Origin: Hyparrhenia diplandra
Lineage: Eukaryota > Streptophyta > Magnoliopsida > Poales > Poaceae
Direction of reading: 5' to 3'
Length of the DNA stretch: 64,000 bases
NCBI GenBank assembly: GCA_015847255.1
Contig: JADLZK010009033.1
Span: forward strand, 1-64,000
The translations under genes were made by a program, and so were the position numbers. How positions within the stretch are numbered: the first letter of the stretch is position 1; each line of letters begins with the position of its first letter. Of the stretch, positions 1-12,000 are shown in pieces. The notes below the pieces were generated by a model. That model made no database searches. It was not told the origin of the DNA and saw nothing but the letters and a program-made list of their open reading frames with translations.

Positions 1-740
1 TGTAGAAAGATGAGACTGGCCAGGCCACGCCGCGGCCTCGCGTGGCCACGGTGGCAAAATTTTTTTGGGCCGTCGATTTGAAGATCGACGGTGCGGTTGC
101 CACCACCCATGCCGAGATACATATCGGGCCGCATCCCTCCAACCCTAGCTCTCAGACCACCCCTCTCCATCCTCTCGGCGGCGGCTAGGGCCGGCCGCTC
201 GAGCACACGCTCTAGAGGCGAGGGAAAGCCCTGGCCGCAGCCCCCTCTCCCTCCTCCCCTCCTCCCTCACTCTCGGCACGGCGCCCACCTTTCCCTCATG
301 GCGAGAGCAAGCTCCCGCAATGGCTCAGGGCGGGGGCAAGCCGGGTGCGACCAGCGGGTCTCGGCGCGGTGGCTCGACAGGCGCACCCCTCCTCCGCTAC
401 GGAGGCTCGAGCCCCTCGTTAGGGCGACCGCATGGCGGTCAGCTCAAACGCTGCGCCCAGTGGAGGCGAGCAGCCTAGGCGGCCGTTAGCGGTGGCGCGA
501 TGGACCCGGCGCTGTCGGGACAGTAAGCCCCACCGGCGTTGCCGTGGCGGTGCGAGAGGGAGTGCGGGCCTTGACATGGTGTTGCGGCGAAGCTCCAAAG
601 ACGAGTGGATCCGCACGGCGTGGTGGCCCAAAGTGCGTGGATACTGAGAGGAAGCGGGTACCGCCGTCCCGCTCCCGATTCCATTCATCCAGCTTTGCGA
701 GGTGAGAGCAGTGCATCCCTTTCCGCGTTCCGCGGTGTAT
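1..740. other. GC-rich segment, no gene assigned
   Basis: This is a GC-rich stretch with open frames on both strands, none of which resembles a known protein. Runs such as the CT-rich tract near 230-290 and the proline/arginine-rich translations are what GC-rich 5'-leader or transposon DNA gives by chance. It could be a first exon or leader of a plus-strand gene, since it is followed abruptly by AT-rich intron-like DNA, but no convincing start, splice site or domain supports that. Confidence 0.3.
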
Positions 741-834
741 GATAAGGTCAAATTACTTGGATAATGCTTTAGTTGTCTTTTACCATATTTTGTTATGTGT
801 GATAAGGTGAAATTACTTGGCTAATGCTTTAGTT
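736..834. repeat. Tandem duplication, 60-bp period
   Basis: A 39-bp segment beginning near 736 recurs near 796 with only a few substitutions; both copies contain the core gataaggt(c/g)aaattacttgg. It marks the change from the GC-rich segment to AT-rich DNA. Confidence 0.75.
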
Positions 835-3800
835 CTTAACATATTCTTGATGCCTTGGTTAGCTTTTGAAAAGAGAGCTACTATGCACAGGTTAGTAAAA
901 ACCTCTGATTATACATGGAAAAAAAAATAGTTACCTCTTGTCCTTCTTAATGGATCTCTACCACTGCCTTTTATAGCATGGGGCTAAAGCAAAATCAGGT
1001 TCCATATTATGGAAACCGATTGGTGGTAGATGATTTCCCATCAGCAAAGTGACAATCCTGAAACGGAAGATGTGTGCTTCTCTCCGTTGATTGCATTTAC
1101 ATGTGTTGGATAGCTACTAATATATGCTCTGTAGGTAGAATATTTGGGAAATTGCCTTCAAGATGTTTGAGGAATGCCTGTTGCATCTTTTTTACATAGG
1201 CTGGGCACCTGCTATGGAACAGCTTGACGTTGCCAAGCAGCCGACCCATGACAAGGTTAGGACCTGTGCTAGCTGTTCTCTTTGCGCTTTGGCGTTTCTT
1301 GGAGGTTTTGGTTTGATCGGATATTGCTTCCATTATTCAGGAAACTTCTCACCTGCTTGGAGAACAAATGGCAATCTGAATGTCAACCAATCAAAACTGA
1401 TACAGCACCTGGACTTGATCAACAAAAGAATCAGTGGGTGATGCCACCGTTGATATCGACATGGAACTCTACAAGCCATCGACATTGTATTTGCACTTCT
1501 GATTGTGCTCTTGCTCACAAAGGTATGGGTTCACAGAGAAAATAACGTGTTCATTGTCTGACAATGCTTGTTCCTTTTTTGGCAAATAATCTCAAATCAT
1601 TAATTCTGAACTCTTGGATGATATCTCGAATGTGCAGATGTTTTATCTATAATGTTCTTATAATTGCAAAACTGAATAAATTAGAGTAGAAACCTGTAAG
1701 GATCAGTATGATAGTTGTGCTGTTTAATCTAATGACAGTGTTCTAAGTTCTCATAACTATCTTTACCTATTATGATTCACATAGCAACTCATCTTTGTAG
1801 TACTACCCAGTATAATTGTATGGAGTTTTAAAATGTCTCTCTGTTTAACTAAGTTCGTACAGATAGTAATAATTTTCTCATATGATGCTGGACCTTGACT
1901 TTTATCATGTGCTGCATACCATCACTCAGCATGTGAAATATTTGTTCTTTTGTCAATATATGCTCCAAAATGAAATGATACAACTGTGACTGATGGTTTG
2001 GATGACACTAAAATCAATTAGTAGGTCTGTGATTCTTGAGTAATTGTTGTAAATCTAATTTGATACCATATCAAATACTACTCTTAATGGTTTTGTTGCC
2101 TGCAGTACATATACCATTGTGTTTCAGGATATGTTCCATAAAACACTCTAGATTGAGCTCTTCTCCTTTTAACCTGATCATGTCTTTTTGACCTTATAAG
2201 TGATTTCAATTGTGCATTAACAATTTGTTTTTATGAAGGAGTTGTTGTCTTTACCTATGTCTTTAGTAAAAGCTACTTTTTCTTTCACTCTGCTTTATTA
2301 CAGTTTTGACTACGCATTTTAGCTGCAGTCCTGTATCCAATGTGTTTCCACTTATAGTAGCAGCCACAAAGAAACTTATGTTTACATCCGCCATAACAAC
2401 TCAGAGCATTAGCAGAATAACAGATTGCCTATATGAGTTTTACAGTTCCAGGATGTCGATTTAGTATTAGGTATAATTACTAAAGTGTACATTCAATTTG
2501 GCTGCCTGGCAGCTTGAAGTAATGCATTCGGAGTTAATGGAATTTCCGCCTCAAAGTACCCATTTTCTGTTCATTTGGAGTTAATGGAATTTTCACCTCA
2601 CAGTACCCATTTCCCATGCTTAATTTAATTCCAGGAGCAAAGGAAGGGGCGACACAGGATGGTCATGTGCTTCTGCATTACAAGTGAGTAAAGTAAGACC
2701 AAATGCTCCGTTTGTTCAAATCTTTAATATCATCCCCTCATCTTTTCTTGCAATTCCAGTTTGATTATTCCAATATTCCGTTATTACTTTGAAGCGATCA
2801 TCATTTCAGGATTTATGCAGTTAGAACTTGCTCTTTTAGTAAAAGAATGATTAGCAATACATATCCATACACTACATACAAGGGATGATAAAAAAATTAA
2901 AACATGGTGTGTAATGATTTCTTCAGACTCTATTATTATCAAGCAAAAAACATGTAGTGACTTTATAGTCCCAGTGGATAGAGAGCTAGCTCAGTAGTGG
3001 TCGACACCTGCCTTGTTTGTTTAGCTTCTTAACAATTTTTATCCCTAAAATAATGGTGTGCAGTTCTGTATTTTCAAGAAACTAAAGGCAAAGGGGTGTT
3101 CTAATCTGTTATGCTCAGTAATAGATTTACCTACCATGGCAGCTATAAATGGCCTTTTTTTTTTCTGTCACAACGTAATCACTCCTAGAGCGTTTCTTCC
3201 CAGGGCCATTGTACCAGTGACCAGGTTGCGGATGACGGCGAGGACACGTTGGATTTGAGCTCCCATTTTAAAAGAATATTCATTTGACTGTATTTTGCCC
3301 ATCTTGTATATGAGTACCCCAGTTACTTAAACTTGGCAGCTAAATAATAGTAGATTGCCATATTTTTATGATGGCCTGAGCCTTCAAATTTTGATTGCTT
3401 ACTGAGAGTGAAGAAAAGCCAAATTCGTTCATTCATTTTTCCGCCAGACCTCGCCTTCGCTGTTGTTAGGATTTGGTTATAAGCGTCGTTAAGTCGAGTC
3501 TCACATAACATTTGTATGTCTATGCAGATATTTATACAGATTCCCTTGACACCTGAAACGGCAATGAAACTTAAGACTGATTGCAGCAGCAACTTCTACT
3601 GATCGTTCTTGTATCGATGTCCAGGTCCAGCGAAGGCTCCAGTCCACTCACCCTTACCCTAAAACCATCTGTACAGTGTAATCTCATATGACCATTTGAA
3701 TTGGCTTTAGTGAATGGACTGCAATTGGAAAGCTACTATCAAATCTGATTCAGTACCAGCCATGGGCTTCATTGTCAGAGAGATTCAAAAGCTTTCTGTG

Positions 3801-5160
3801 CTAAGAGGGATATGATTCGCACCCTAGAGATAGTTAAGTCTAATTCTTCGGTTCTTTTAACTCCATATGTACCGGTCCAGTGGAATATTGACTACCTGTT
3901 GCAATTATCTCCCACACCATGCCTCAGCCTCTAATTGTTTGTATGATGGTGCAGGTCATCTATTTTTTTGTTCTATGACAGCAACTCCTCTGTGCTACTT
4001 CTTCTCACCTTATCCTGCCTTTTTATAAAACACAATGGTTTCGAGTATGCAAAATTTATCTTTGGCTGAACTAACCCATTAACTTCAATAATACAATGGG
4101 CCCATCCACCGGCTATAAGCGGCAACGCCGCCTTTTTTTCTAGTGTGTACTATTTGGACACCTCATATCTAGGATTAGAAATCCAATTTATGTACTCTAT
4201 GCCTCGGGAACATACATCTAATGTTTTAACACGTCGCATCGGTTTTAGAAATTGAGTCTTCTATTTAGCGTGTGTTTCCTTTGTTGGGCTAATCGCTGGA
4301 CCGAAAGTAATGGTAACAAATATGTCTATTCCATTAACCGGATGGGAACCGTAATATTCATTCATTCTCAACCTTACTCAATTTTGTAGATAGAATTGTG
4401 GCCATTACTACAAGGTATGGGCGCGCGAAATTGTCGACGCCATATGTTATCTAATTAGTAAGGGTTGCATCATTGTCAATCATTCATTTTTCTACTAAAT
4501 TGGTGCAGGGTCATTGGATCTCTTGCCTTTGCACTACTGCCGCCGAGTCTTGACCGCCAGAGACCCACTCGAGCTAATTGATAACACTCGAACTAATTGC
4601 CCGCCAAGCCACATGCCCCATCGGTTCTCAAGTAGAGCTATCCAAATCCTTGGTGAAGATCCAATCTTGACAACGCAATGCTTCCCAAACAAAAGCGAGA
4701 CTTGGACGGGAACAGATGCCCTTCTTTGTTGCCATTTTGTAGCGGACTGTGTGTTTCTTTTCTTTTGTTTCTATACCACGAGAGAAATGGTTGTAGGCCA
4801 AGCAATTGTGTAGTTAAGGCCCATGCAATTGCTATCTTTCGTTCTTTAGACTACAACTAAGAGTATTGTATTTCCTATGAAAGATGTCTTATCTATGTGT
4901 TTCAAACATAAAAACACCGTTGTGTACATGTGCTTTTTCATAACACATATTATGTGTTGTTGTGTTAGACAATTAGGCGTTAAGACCGCGGGCGTTAGAT
5001 CTTATCTAACGCAACGCCAAGGCATATGGACTAGTTTGTTTGAAAAGATCTTTCATTAATTTGTTCATAAAAGAATATAAAAGTGGGGCGGGGGGAGGGG
5101 TATAATTGGTGGTCATATATATGAGCATATAAAATTAAAAGAAGTATTAGGTAGGAATTA
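835..5160. other. AT-rich intergenic DNA without a recognisable gene
   Basis: I find no conserved domain in this 4.3 kb. Open frames at 1,163-1,441 (plus, 92 codons) and 4,514-4,813 (plus, 99 codons) have no recognisable motif and no codon signature that separates them from chance. A 48-bp-period duplication lies at about 2,529-2,612 around the repeated core ggagttaatggaatttt. At 4,098-4,145 a GC-rich palindromic stretch ends in ttctagtg, which looks like the inverted end of a CACTA transposon, but no partner end was found upstream. Confidence 0.4.
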
Positions 5161-5165
5161 GTTAC

Positions 5166-5315
5166 CTGTAGGTAGTGGCATCCCACAAGCAAACAGTTCC
5201 ATCACTTGACCTAGTAACCAACAGTGGAAGTGCTGGGTGGAAAACAACATCTTGAATGTCCTGGCTGCCCACGAAGAAGACTATGAACACGTTCCTTTGT
5301 CTTCAAATCCCATAT
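5166..5315 (-). pseudogene. WD40 exon e, frameshifted, last detectable exon
   Basis: After an ATCAG acceptor it reads IWDLKTKERVHSLLRG. One extra G in the ggg run (plus-strand ccc at 5,268-5,270) shifts the frame. The other frame continues SQDIQDVVFHPALPLLVTRS and DGTVCLWDATTYR, a complete WD blade, to a CAG|GTAACT donor. No later exon was recognised, so the gene is 3'-truncated relative to coatomer-like relatives. Confidence 0.8.
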
Positions 5316-5469
5316 CTGATTGGAGAAAGAAGAAAGTAAAGAAAACATTATATTAGTTATTGGATCCAAGTTACTACCATGTATTCATACGAGACACTGA
5401 TATTCCATATATTCTTCACCATGAAGTCCCAAAGCAATTGTTTTTTCACCATGGAGATGGATTACATAC

Positions 5470-5601
5470 ATATGTATACTTGGTTCGAGTGCTACAAGTA
5501 ACCAGAAAGTGTTGACGACTGTCAGTGGCAAAAAAGTCAACGCTGTATGGATTCGCCATTGGCAATGTGTTGACAGGATCAGAAGAATCAATGTTCCAGA
5601 C
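5470..5601 (-). pseudogene. WD40 exon d
   Basis: The exon joins exon c in phase (NAK|VWNIDSSDPVNTL) and continues YSVDFFATDSRQHFLVTCST, the next WD blade. The best donor is TAT|GTATGT at 5,468-5,469, which keeps the frame into exon e. Confidence 0.75.
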
Positions 5602-5730
5602 CTGCAAATTTTGTATACAGAAGAAATTGTCACTATCACATATGAGGTCCTAACTCCTAACTCAACTATAAGCAGTTCTGAGGCGTCATGCATGACCATG
5701 ATTCCTCAATTGTTTTATGCTCTGTATCGG

Positions 5731-5820
5731 TGATAATTAGGGAACAGATGGTTCCCAAGCCATCTATAGTAACATTGATTGATAACTAGGGAACAGATGG
5801 TTCCCAACCCATCTATATAG
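5731..5820. repeat. Tandem palindrome-bearing repeat, ~50-bp period
   Basis: Two copies carry agggaacagatggttccca, whose core is an inverted repeat (gggaac...gttccc), followed by ccatctata. They lie in the intron between WD40 exons c and d. They resemble transposon subterminal repeats but no element could be delimited. Confidence 0.6.
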
Positions 5821-6553
5821 TCATATTCAATTTGATTGGTTGCCTCTATTAGCATGTATATCCAGGTTTATGCAATGCGGTTTGCTCATGTTGGTTGCTT
5901 GTATATATATGCTATTTGATAGGTTTGCACAGTGCTCAAAGCAAAGGCAAATGCTACATCAACTAGTATGCTAGATTTGGTCGTATTAGACAATGCAGAT
6001 TTACATAAACCGATGCACACATAATTGAAATACTTATCCCTACACCTCTACTAGAAACATGAGACCTTATCTAAAAATATGGCGGTGAGTTGGTGGCTAA
6101 TGCAACAAAATGTAACCAAACATAGTTTTAGGGTGTGTTTGGCAGGGCTTTTTTGCGGCTCCGGCTCCTACCTGTAGGTAGATGTTGGGAAAACCATCCA
6201 AAGACATGAGATCCCAAATCCAAATGGAGTATTGGCAATGAACAAACAAGTGAACAACAGTTTTGTATAGGGGTTAGGTTCCTTGATTTGGCCAATCACA
6301 CTCTATGAGGGAATCTGTGGTCCAAGTATGTCATCACTTTACGGTTGCCGTTCAAAACTTATGGAGTGTCAGGCAAATTATTTTTTCTCTTATGATACTG
6401 ATGGAATGCGCTGGCAATTGTTTTTGCTGTTATGATGATACTTTTAGTTAGGTGGCCTTCTCTATAGTATTGTTTGCTCACTATATAGCAAATCTCTGAA
6501 GAACTTAATTAGCTGACACGCGGCCTAGGAAAGGAAGACGAAAACAAACAAAC

Positions 6554-6965
6554 CTTTGCATTGTTATCATTGGCAACACTAGCAAACATGTTGGTATCAC
6601 GTGGGTTAAATCTGAAACTCTCCACGCTGCTTGTGTGGCCACTGAATTTTCTAGTGCACACCCAGCGCTGATCCCAGTCCCAGAGCTTGATCAAGTTGTC
6701 TTTATAAGACGCTGACAGCAAGAACGGGGATGTTGGATGAACAACCAACAAGTTGACTGATGCGCCACAGTGAGCTTCAAATCTATGGACCCAGTGCTTT
6801 GCGGGGTAGGCGTAGACATAGATAGATCCATAACCATCTCCGACTGCGAACCATTGCTTCCTAGCGATAAATTTTGCTGAACAAATAGCAGACCTGTCAC
6901 TGAATTGTGGGGATTGATAAACCATGCCAGGTTTCTTGGTGGCTTGCCAAGCCATCACTCTTTTC
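6554..6965 (-). pseudogene. WD40 exon c (coatomer beta-prime-like blades)
   Basis: The largest WD40 exon encodes KRVMAWQATKKPGM, SAKFIARKQWFAVGDGYGSI, FEAHCGASVNLLVVHPTSPF, IKLWDWDQRWVCTRKFSGHT and FRFNPRDTNMFASVANDNNA in one open frame. Spacing and the IKLWDW, FEAH and NPRDTN motifs match blades 2-4 of coatomer subunit beta-prime (COPI vesicle coat). The donor is AAAG|GTTTGT. Upstream of the acceptor the frame is also open, which adds a few residues that are probably intronic. Confidence 0.85.
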
Positions 6966-7081
6966 CTGCCAGACAATGTACCGCTAGATCACTAAGTTTA
7001 ACCAGAATAATTTCCATATTGTATAGAGTCATAGACATAGACTTGTCATAATAGTGTATGGCTGAGTGCTGATATATATAC

Positions 7082-7136
7082 CTTTGTCTGGTAGTTCCAA
7101 ATGGAAACATGCTCTTTTCCATGGCCCATCAAGATC
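7082..7136 (-). pseudogene. WD40 exon b
   Basis: This exon encodes ILMGHGKEHVSIWNYQTK, ending the first WD blade (IWNYQT). The acceptor is CACAG|GATC and the donor AAAG|GTATAT. The junction to the next exon is out of phase by one base, because the next exon appears to carry one extra G at its acceptor. Confidence 0.75.
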
Positions 7137-7284
7137 CTGTGATCAATGTTGTATTGCAATAAAATAAAAGATAAAATGTATTAATTTTTTTTAAAAGAAT
7201 ATGGAACTTGTCCACCTAGGTGTGACTTTGATTTTTTTAAAGATCAATACTAAAGAGTGCCACCATGACCACCTGCACACTCAC

Positions 7285-7336
7285 CATGTCTTCATAGGGT
7301 GCACATCTAGGGAATAGACAACGCCCCCAAACCTCC
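7285..7336 (-). pseudogene. WD40 exon a
   Basis: A small exon between a CAACAG acceptor and an ATG|GTGAGT donor encodes RFGGVVYSLDVHPMKT, matching the start of the first WD40 blade of coatomer beta-prime-like proteins. It joins the following exon in phase to give KTWILMG. Confidence 0.7.
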
Positions 7337-7470
7337 CTGTTGATATGGTCTGATACAAAACAAACAGCCGATGACAATCAGCCTCGAATTATATTTAGAG
7401 AATTGAACGATATGGCAGTATGTGCTGATATGCATTATATTTAGAGAACCAACAATCATGTCAAACTCAC

Positions 7471-7960
7471 CTGGTAGGTCACTGCTGCTTGGCGGCTTGC
7501 TGGCTCACAAACGATGGCTGTCAGCATTTTCCGATGCACCTGACCCCCAAGCTCCTCAACTCTCCTCGCAAAGGTGTTGTCCATTTTTAGCTTCTTGCCA
7601 ATGGATGGCTCCAACTTTAAATTTTTGAGGTGCTGCTCTGACCTCATTGCAACCATCAACACCTCAAACTTGCCCCTGTCTTGTACTGGCGGTACAAGGA
7701 GCTCTCTCAATGTGACAGCCACTACTGAAGTGGAATTTGGCTCGACCATCTCGAACGTGGGTGATCTTGGAGAACGGAAGTAGTAATGAAGCAGTAGGAA
7801 CTGGTTGGTCTAATCCAGACACCAATGTGATGGTCTGTCTTGTTGGTCAGGGTCACTGGGCATTTGATGAGCTTGTTTGGCTTGAAGGGAAGTGGAGCTC
7901 CTGTGGGTAGAGGTCCAGTTCTAGCAGCTTGCTAGTCTCTGACGACCCAGCAGGGCTTGT
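7471..7960 (-). pseudogene. MSP (major sperm protein) domain exon, frameshifted
   Basis: The exon follows a CTTGCAG acceptor and begins TSPAGSSETSKLLELDLYPQ, the first strand of an MSP domain. In a second frame it continues with KPNKLIKCPVTLTNKTDHH, typical MSP/VAP core. A third frame starts MVEPNSTSVVAVTLREL and later has FEVLMVAMRSEQ and VEELGGQVHRKML. At least two single-base indels (about 7,885 and 7,770) separate these. MSP domains of the VAP family bind FFAT peptides at membranes; in this fusion the role is unknown. The donor is CAG|GTGAGT at 7,469-7,470. Confidence 0.8.
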
Positions 7961-8550
7961 CTGCAAGTGTAAGCAGCCAAACTTCAAATAATAAACTTTT
8001 CAATTTGTGTTGGAGACCATGGATGCGCTAAACTTATATGCAACTCTTTGATTGTATGCCCTTGAATTTTCATTGACTCATAGTGATGTAGCACAACTCC
8101 TAAAGCTACCCTCTCTTATTTTCACTTCTCCAAGTTGCGAATTTGACCATGACATTAATTATGTCATACAAGTAATACAAGTAATATATATCGAAGCAAT
8201 GACCATTCGTACATGCTAGGTGTTGTTACGAGGCCAGCAGGCTATGCCACGAAAGCACCGACCATAGCTGTTGTGTTTACTGCAGGTCTGGCCTAACGGG
8301 ACAAAATGATGAATCAAATGGAGGAAGAGAGCATTGACTTACTGCAAGAATGGAATATAATAAGATCATGGATCCACTGATTATCCTTTGGATGTTTTGT
8401 TTTTCAACTAAAGGCACTGAGACCGTATATGCCTTTTTAGTTACATGCATAAAAAAATTGAGATCAATCACCTTCTTTACCTCTAAAGTAGAATTGAGAT
8501 TTTCATTGTCTATTCTAATCAGCTGCATTGAGTGAGAGCTCACCTGAAGT

Positions 8551-8694
8551 GTATGAGTTACCGAATCACTTGGGATCTTGTACAAAGAGATTGGCAAAGT
8601 AGCATTAGTGAAGTTCTCTTTCACAACTGGATTGATTTCTTGTATACCTGTATGAGTTACCGAATAACTGAGCATTGATTTCTTGTATACCTGT
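8551..8694. repeat. Short interleaved direct repeats at the kinase-MSP linker
   Basis: The 21-mer attgatttcttgtatacctg(t) occurs at 8,631 and 8,674, and gtatgagttaccgaat occurs at 8,551 and 8,650. The second pair lies around the exon 5 donor, so a local duplication copied the splice-site region. Confidence 0.7.
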
Positions 8695-8890
8695 TCTGTT
8701 GTAGACCCTGGGTTATTTCTTGAGTGACGAAAAACGGAGAAACCATTTGAATTGGGGTTTTCATCTCATTCAACATGTCAATGATGTCATCTATAGTAGG
8801 TCTTCGATGAGGATCACAGTTTACACAAAGTTGTGCTATTCTAATGCACCCATTTACTTTTGGGCAATCTGTATCTAGTGATTTATGCCA
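8691..8890 (-). pseudogene. Kinase exon 5 (C-lobe end)
   Basis: After a CCTGCAG acceptor the exon encodes WHKSLDTDCPKVNGCIRIAQ and then CVNCDPHRRPTIDDIIDML, the subdomain XI arginine motif (RRP) that closes a kinase domain. It has no internal stop. The donor AACAG|GTATAC lies at 8,689-8,690. The next exon of the original gene is unclear, because the MSP exon does not join this donor in phase; a linker exon may lie between 8,280 and 8,540, or may be lost. Confidence 0.75.
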
Positions 8891-8970
8891 CTGCAGGATT
8901 AAAATCAAAGTGAGAAATTTAAAATGATAGCCTCCACTATTTCAAAAAAATATTATGTGATATTTCTTAC

Positions 8971-9033
8971 ATCTTCAAAATCAAATGATTCATTGCTTCC
9001 CTTAATAATTTTATGATTATGATACCCAAACTA
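8971..9033 (-). pseudogene. Kinase exon 4, downstream half plus target duplication
   Basis: The first 14 bases (9,020-9,033) are the duplicated target TAGTTTGGGTATCA on the minus strand. The remaining 49 bases continue the exon. A one-base loss in the AAAA run near 9,012 shifts the frame; in the other frame the sequence reads IIKGSNESFDFED up to a GAT|GTAAGA donor at 8,969-8,970. Confidence 0.7.
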
Positions 9034-12000
9034 ACTCCAGCCTATGTTGATCGCAAGACTTTCTTGAGTCGTCTCAACATAGCCGGTCCTAAGCCCGGGT
9101 AAAAGGAGGAGGGTTGCGTTAGGTTTGGCGAACCAGGCGTAAAAACCAGCCACTCTAATGGATATGAAACCCATAAGAAATTCGTTGGGGCGTAACCCTC
9201 TTAGCGACGCGCTACATCGGAACCCGGTGTGGTGTCAAATGGGCAAGGGCCGGGTCGCCATCCCCTTAGTGGCGCGTCGTATCGTGATCCGGGTACGATG
9301 AACAGTGAGCAAGGGTCGGGTCGTCGCAACCTTAGTGGCGCGCTACATCTGCGCCTGGGTGTAGTGAAAAATGAGCAAGGGTCTTTGCACTTTTCTCGAC
9401 GGGTGCGAAGGGTAAGGAAGCTAGCCGAGCCAACTAGGATTCGTCTAGGTATTTGGAACGTAGGGTCCCTAACGGGTAAGTTAAGAGAGCTAGTTGATGC
9501 GGCAACTAGGAGGCGTGTAAATATTCTATGCGTTCAGGGAGACCAAATGGAAGGGCCGAAGCGAAAAGAGGTGGAGGGCACGGCTTCAAGCTTTGGTACA
9601 CGGGGACAACATCGGGTAGGAATGGTGTAGGTATCCCGATAGATAGGAGCCTTAAGGATGGAATAGTGGACGTTAGGAGGCAAGGTGATCGGATTATCCT
9701 AGTCCGATTGGTCGTTGGAGACTTCGGTCTTGAGTGTGATCGGTGCCTATGCCCCTCAGGTAGGTCTTAGTGAGAGCGCCAAGAGTCAGTTTTGGGAGGA
9801 CCTAGATAGCATGGTTAGTACTGTGCCTATCGGTGAGAAACTCTTCATAGGAGGAGACCTCAATGGCCATGTGGGTGCAACAAATGTAGGGTTTGAGCGA
9901 GTACACGGGGGTTCGCAGATACGGTAGTAGGAACGAAGAGAGGGGAGGATGTTTTGAATTTTGCTTTGGCCTATGACTTGTTGTTAGCGAATACCCTCTT
10001 TAGAAAGAGGGAATCCCATTTAGTGACCTTCCGTAGTGGACAACACTCGAGCGGATCGACTTTATCCTTGCAAGAAGGGAGGATAGGACTGCTTGCCTAG
10101 ATTGTAAGGTGATACACAGGGGAGTGTGCGGTCCCTCAACACAAGCTTGTAGTGGCGGACTTTTCGTTTTTCGGGTGCGTGCCCACCGGGACAAACGTGT
10201 CAAGATTACAAGGACGAAGTGGTGGAAGCTTAGAGGGAAGCGGCACAATCGTTTAAGGTGAGGATGCTAGGCGAGGGCCTTGGGAAGAAGGAGAAGATGC
10301 GCAGGCGACATGTGGTGAAGATGGCAACATGTGTACGGAAGGTGGCCTCGAAGTGTTGGGTGTGAGTAGGGGAGGCAAGAAGGAAGCGAAGGACACCGGT
10401 GGTGGAACGACGAGGTACAAAAGGCTATTAAGGAGAAGAAGGAGTGCTTCAAGCGCCTCCATCTCGACAAGAGTGCAGCCAACATCGAGGGCTATAGGAT
10501 AGCGAAAGAGGGCTACAAAGCGAGCTGTGAGTGTAGCAAAGGGTCGGGCTTTTGATGACCTTTACCAACGGCTAGGCACGAAGGAAGGGGAAAAGGACAT
10601 TTATAGGATCGCTAGGATACGTGAGAGGAAGACAAGGGACATAAACCAAATCAAATGCATCAAGGATGGGACGGATCGGCTGGCTGCTGAAGGACGAGGA
10701 GATCAGGGACGGATGGCGAGAGTACTTCGATAAGTTGTTCAATGGGGAGAATGATAGTCCTACCTTTGAGTTGGACTGACTCATTTGACGATACTTGTAG
10801 ACGCTTTGTGAGGAGAATTCAGGAGGCGAGAGATCGAGAGGCTTTGAAGAGGATGAAGGGAGGTAAAGCGATGGGCCACGATGGCATCCCCATTGAGGTG
10901 TGGAGATGTCCGGGAGGCGAGAGCGGTAGTATGGCTGACTAAGCTTTTTAACCTCATTTTTCGGTCAAACAAGATGCCTAAAGAATGGAGGCGAAGTATA
11001 TTAGTACCAATCTTCAAGAATAAGGGAGATGTTCAAAAGTTGTACTAACTACGGGGGATTAAGGCGATGAGCCATACGATGAAGGCGTGGGAGAGGGTTA
11101 TCGAGCATCGCCTACGAAGGTCGACAAGTGTGACCCAAAACCAATTTGGGTTCATGCGGAGGTCGACCATGGAGGCGATTTTCTTAGTACGACAGTTGAT
11201 GGAGAGATTTAGGGAGCGTAGAAGAAGGACTTGCACATGGTCTTTATTGACCTCGAGAAGGCGTATGACAAAGTACCGAGAAACGTCATGTGGTGGGCCT
11301 TAAAAACGCCAAAGTCCCAACTAAGTACATTACCCTCATCAAGGATATGTACAAAGATGCGACGACATGTGTTGGACATGTGATGGTGATACCGGTGACT
11401 TTCCAATTAACATAGGACTATATCAAGGGTCAGCACTTGAGCCCTTATTTATTTACTACGGTGATGGATGAGGTTACAAGGGATATACGAGGGGTGATAT
11501 CCCTTGGTGTATGCTCTTTCCGATGATGTGGTGCTAGTGGATGAGAGTAGAGCAGGGGTAAATAGGAAGTTGGAGCTGTGGAGGCACACGCTAGAGTCGA
11601 AAGGGTTCAGATTGAGTAGGACCAAGACCGAGTATATGATGTGCGACTTTAGCCCGACTAGGCACGAGGATGGGGATGTCACCCTGGATGGACAAGTGGT
11701 GGCCAAGAAGGATACTTTTCGGTATTTAGGATCTATGCTACAGAAGGATGGCGACATTGATGAAGATGTTAGACATAGAATCGCAGCAGGTTGGCTAAAG
11801 TGGCGTCAAGCTTCTGGCATCCTATGTGACAAGAGGGTACCACAGAAGCTAAAAGGGAAGTTCTATAGGACAGCGATTCGCCGGCGATCTTTGTATGGTG
11901 CTGAATGTTGGCCTACAAAAAGGCGACATGTCCAACAGCTAAGTGTGACTGAGATGCGTATGTTGCGTTGGTTTTGCGGGCATACTAGAAGGGATAGAGT

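Noticed and set aside
4514..4813. 99-codon plus-strand frame
   Set aside because: No motif, splice context or conserved neighbour supports it as a gene.
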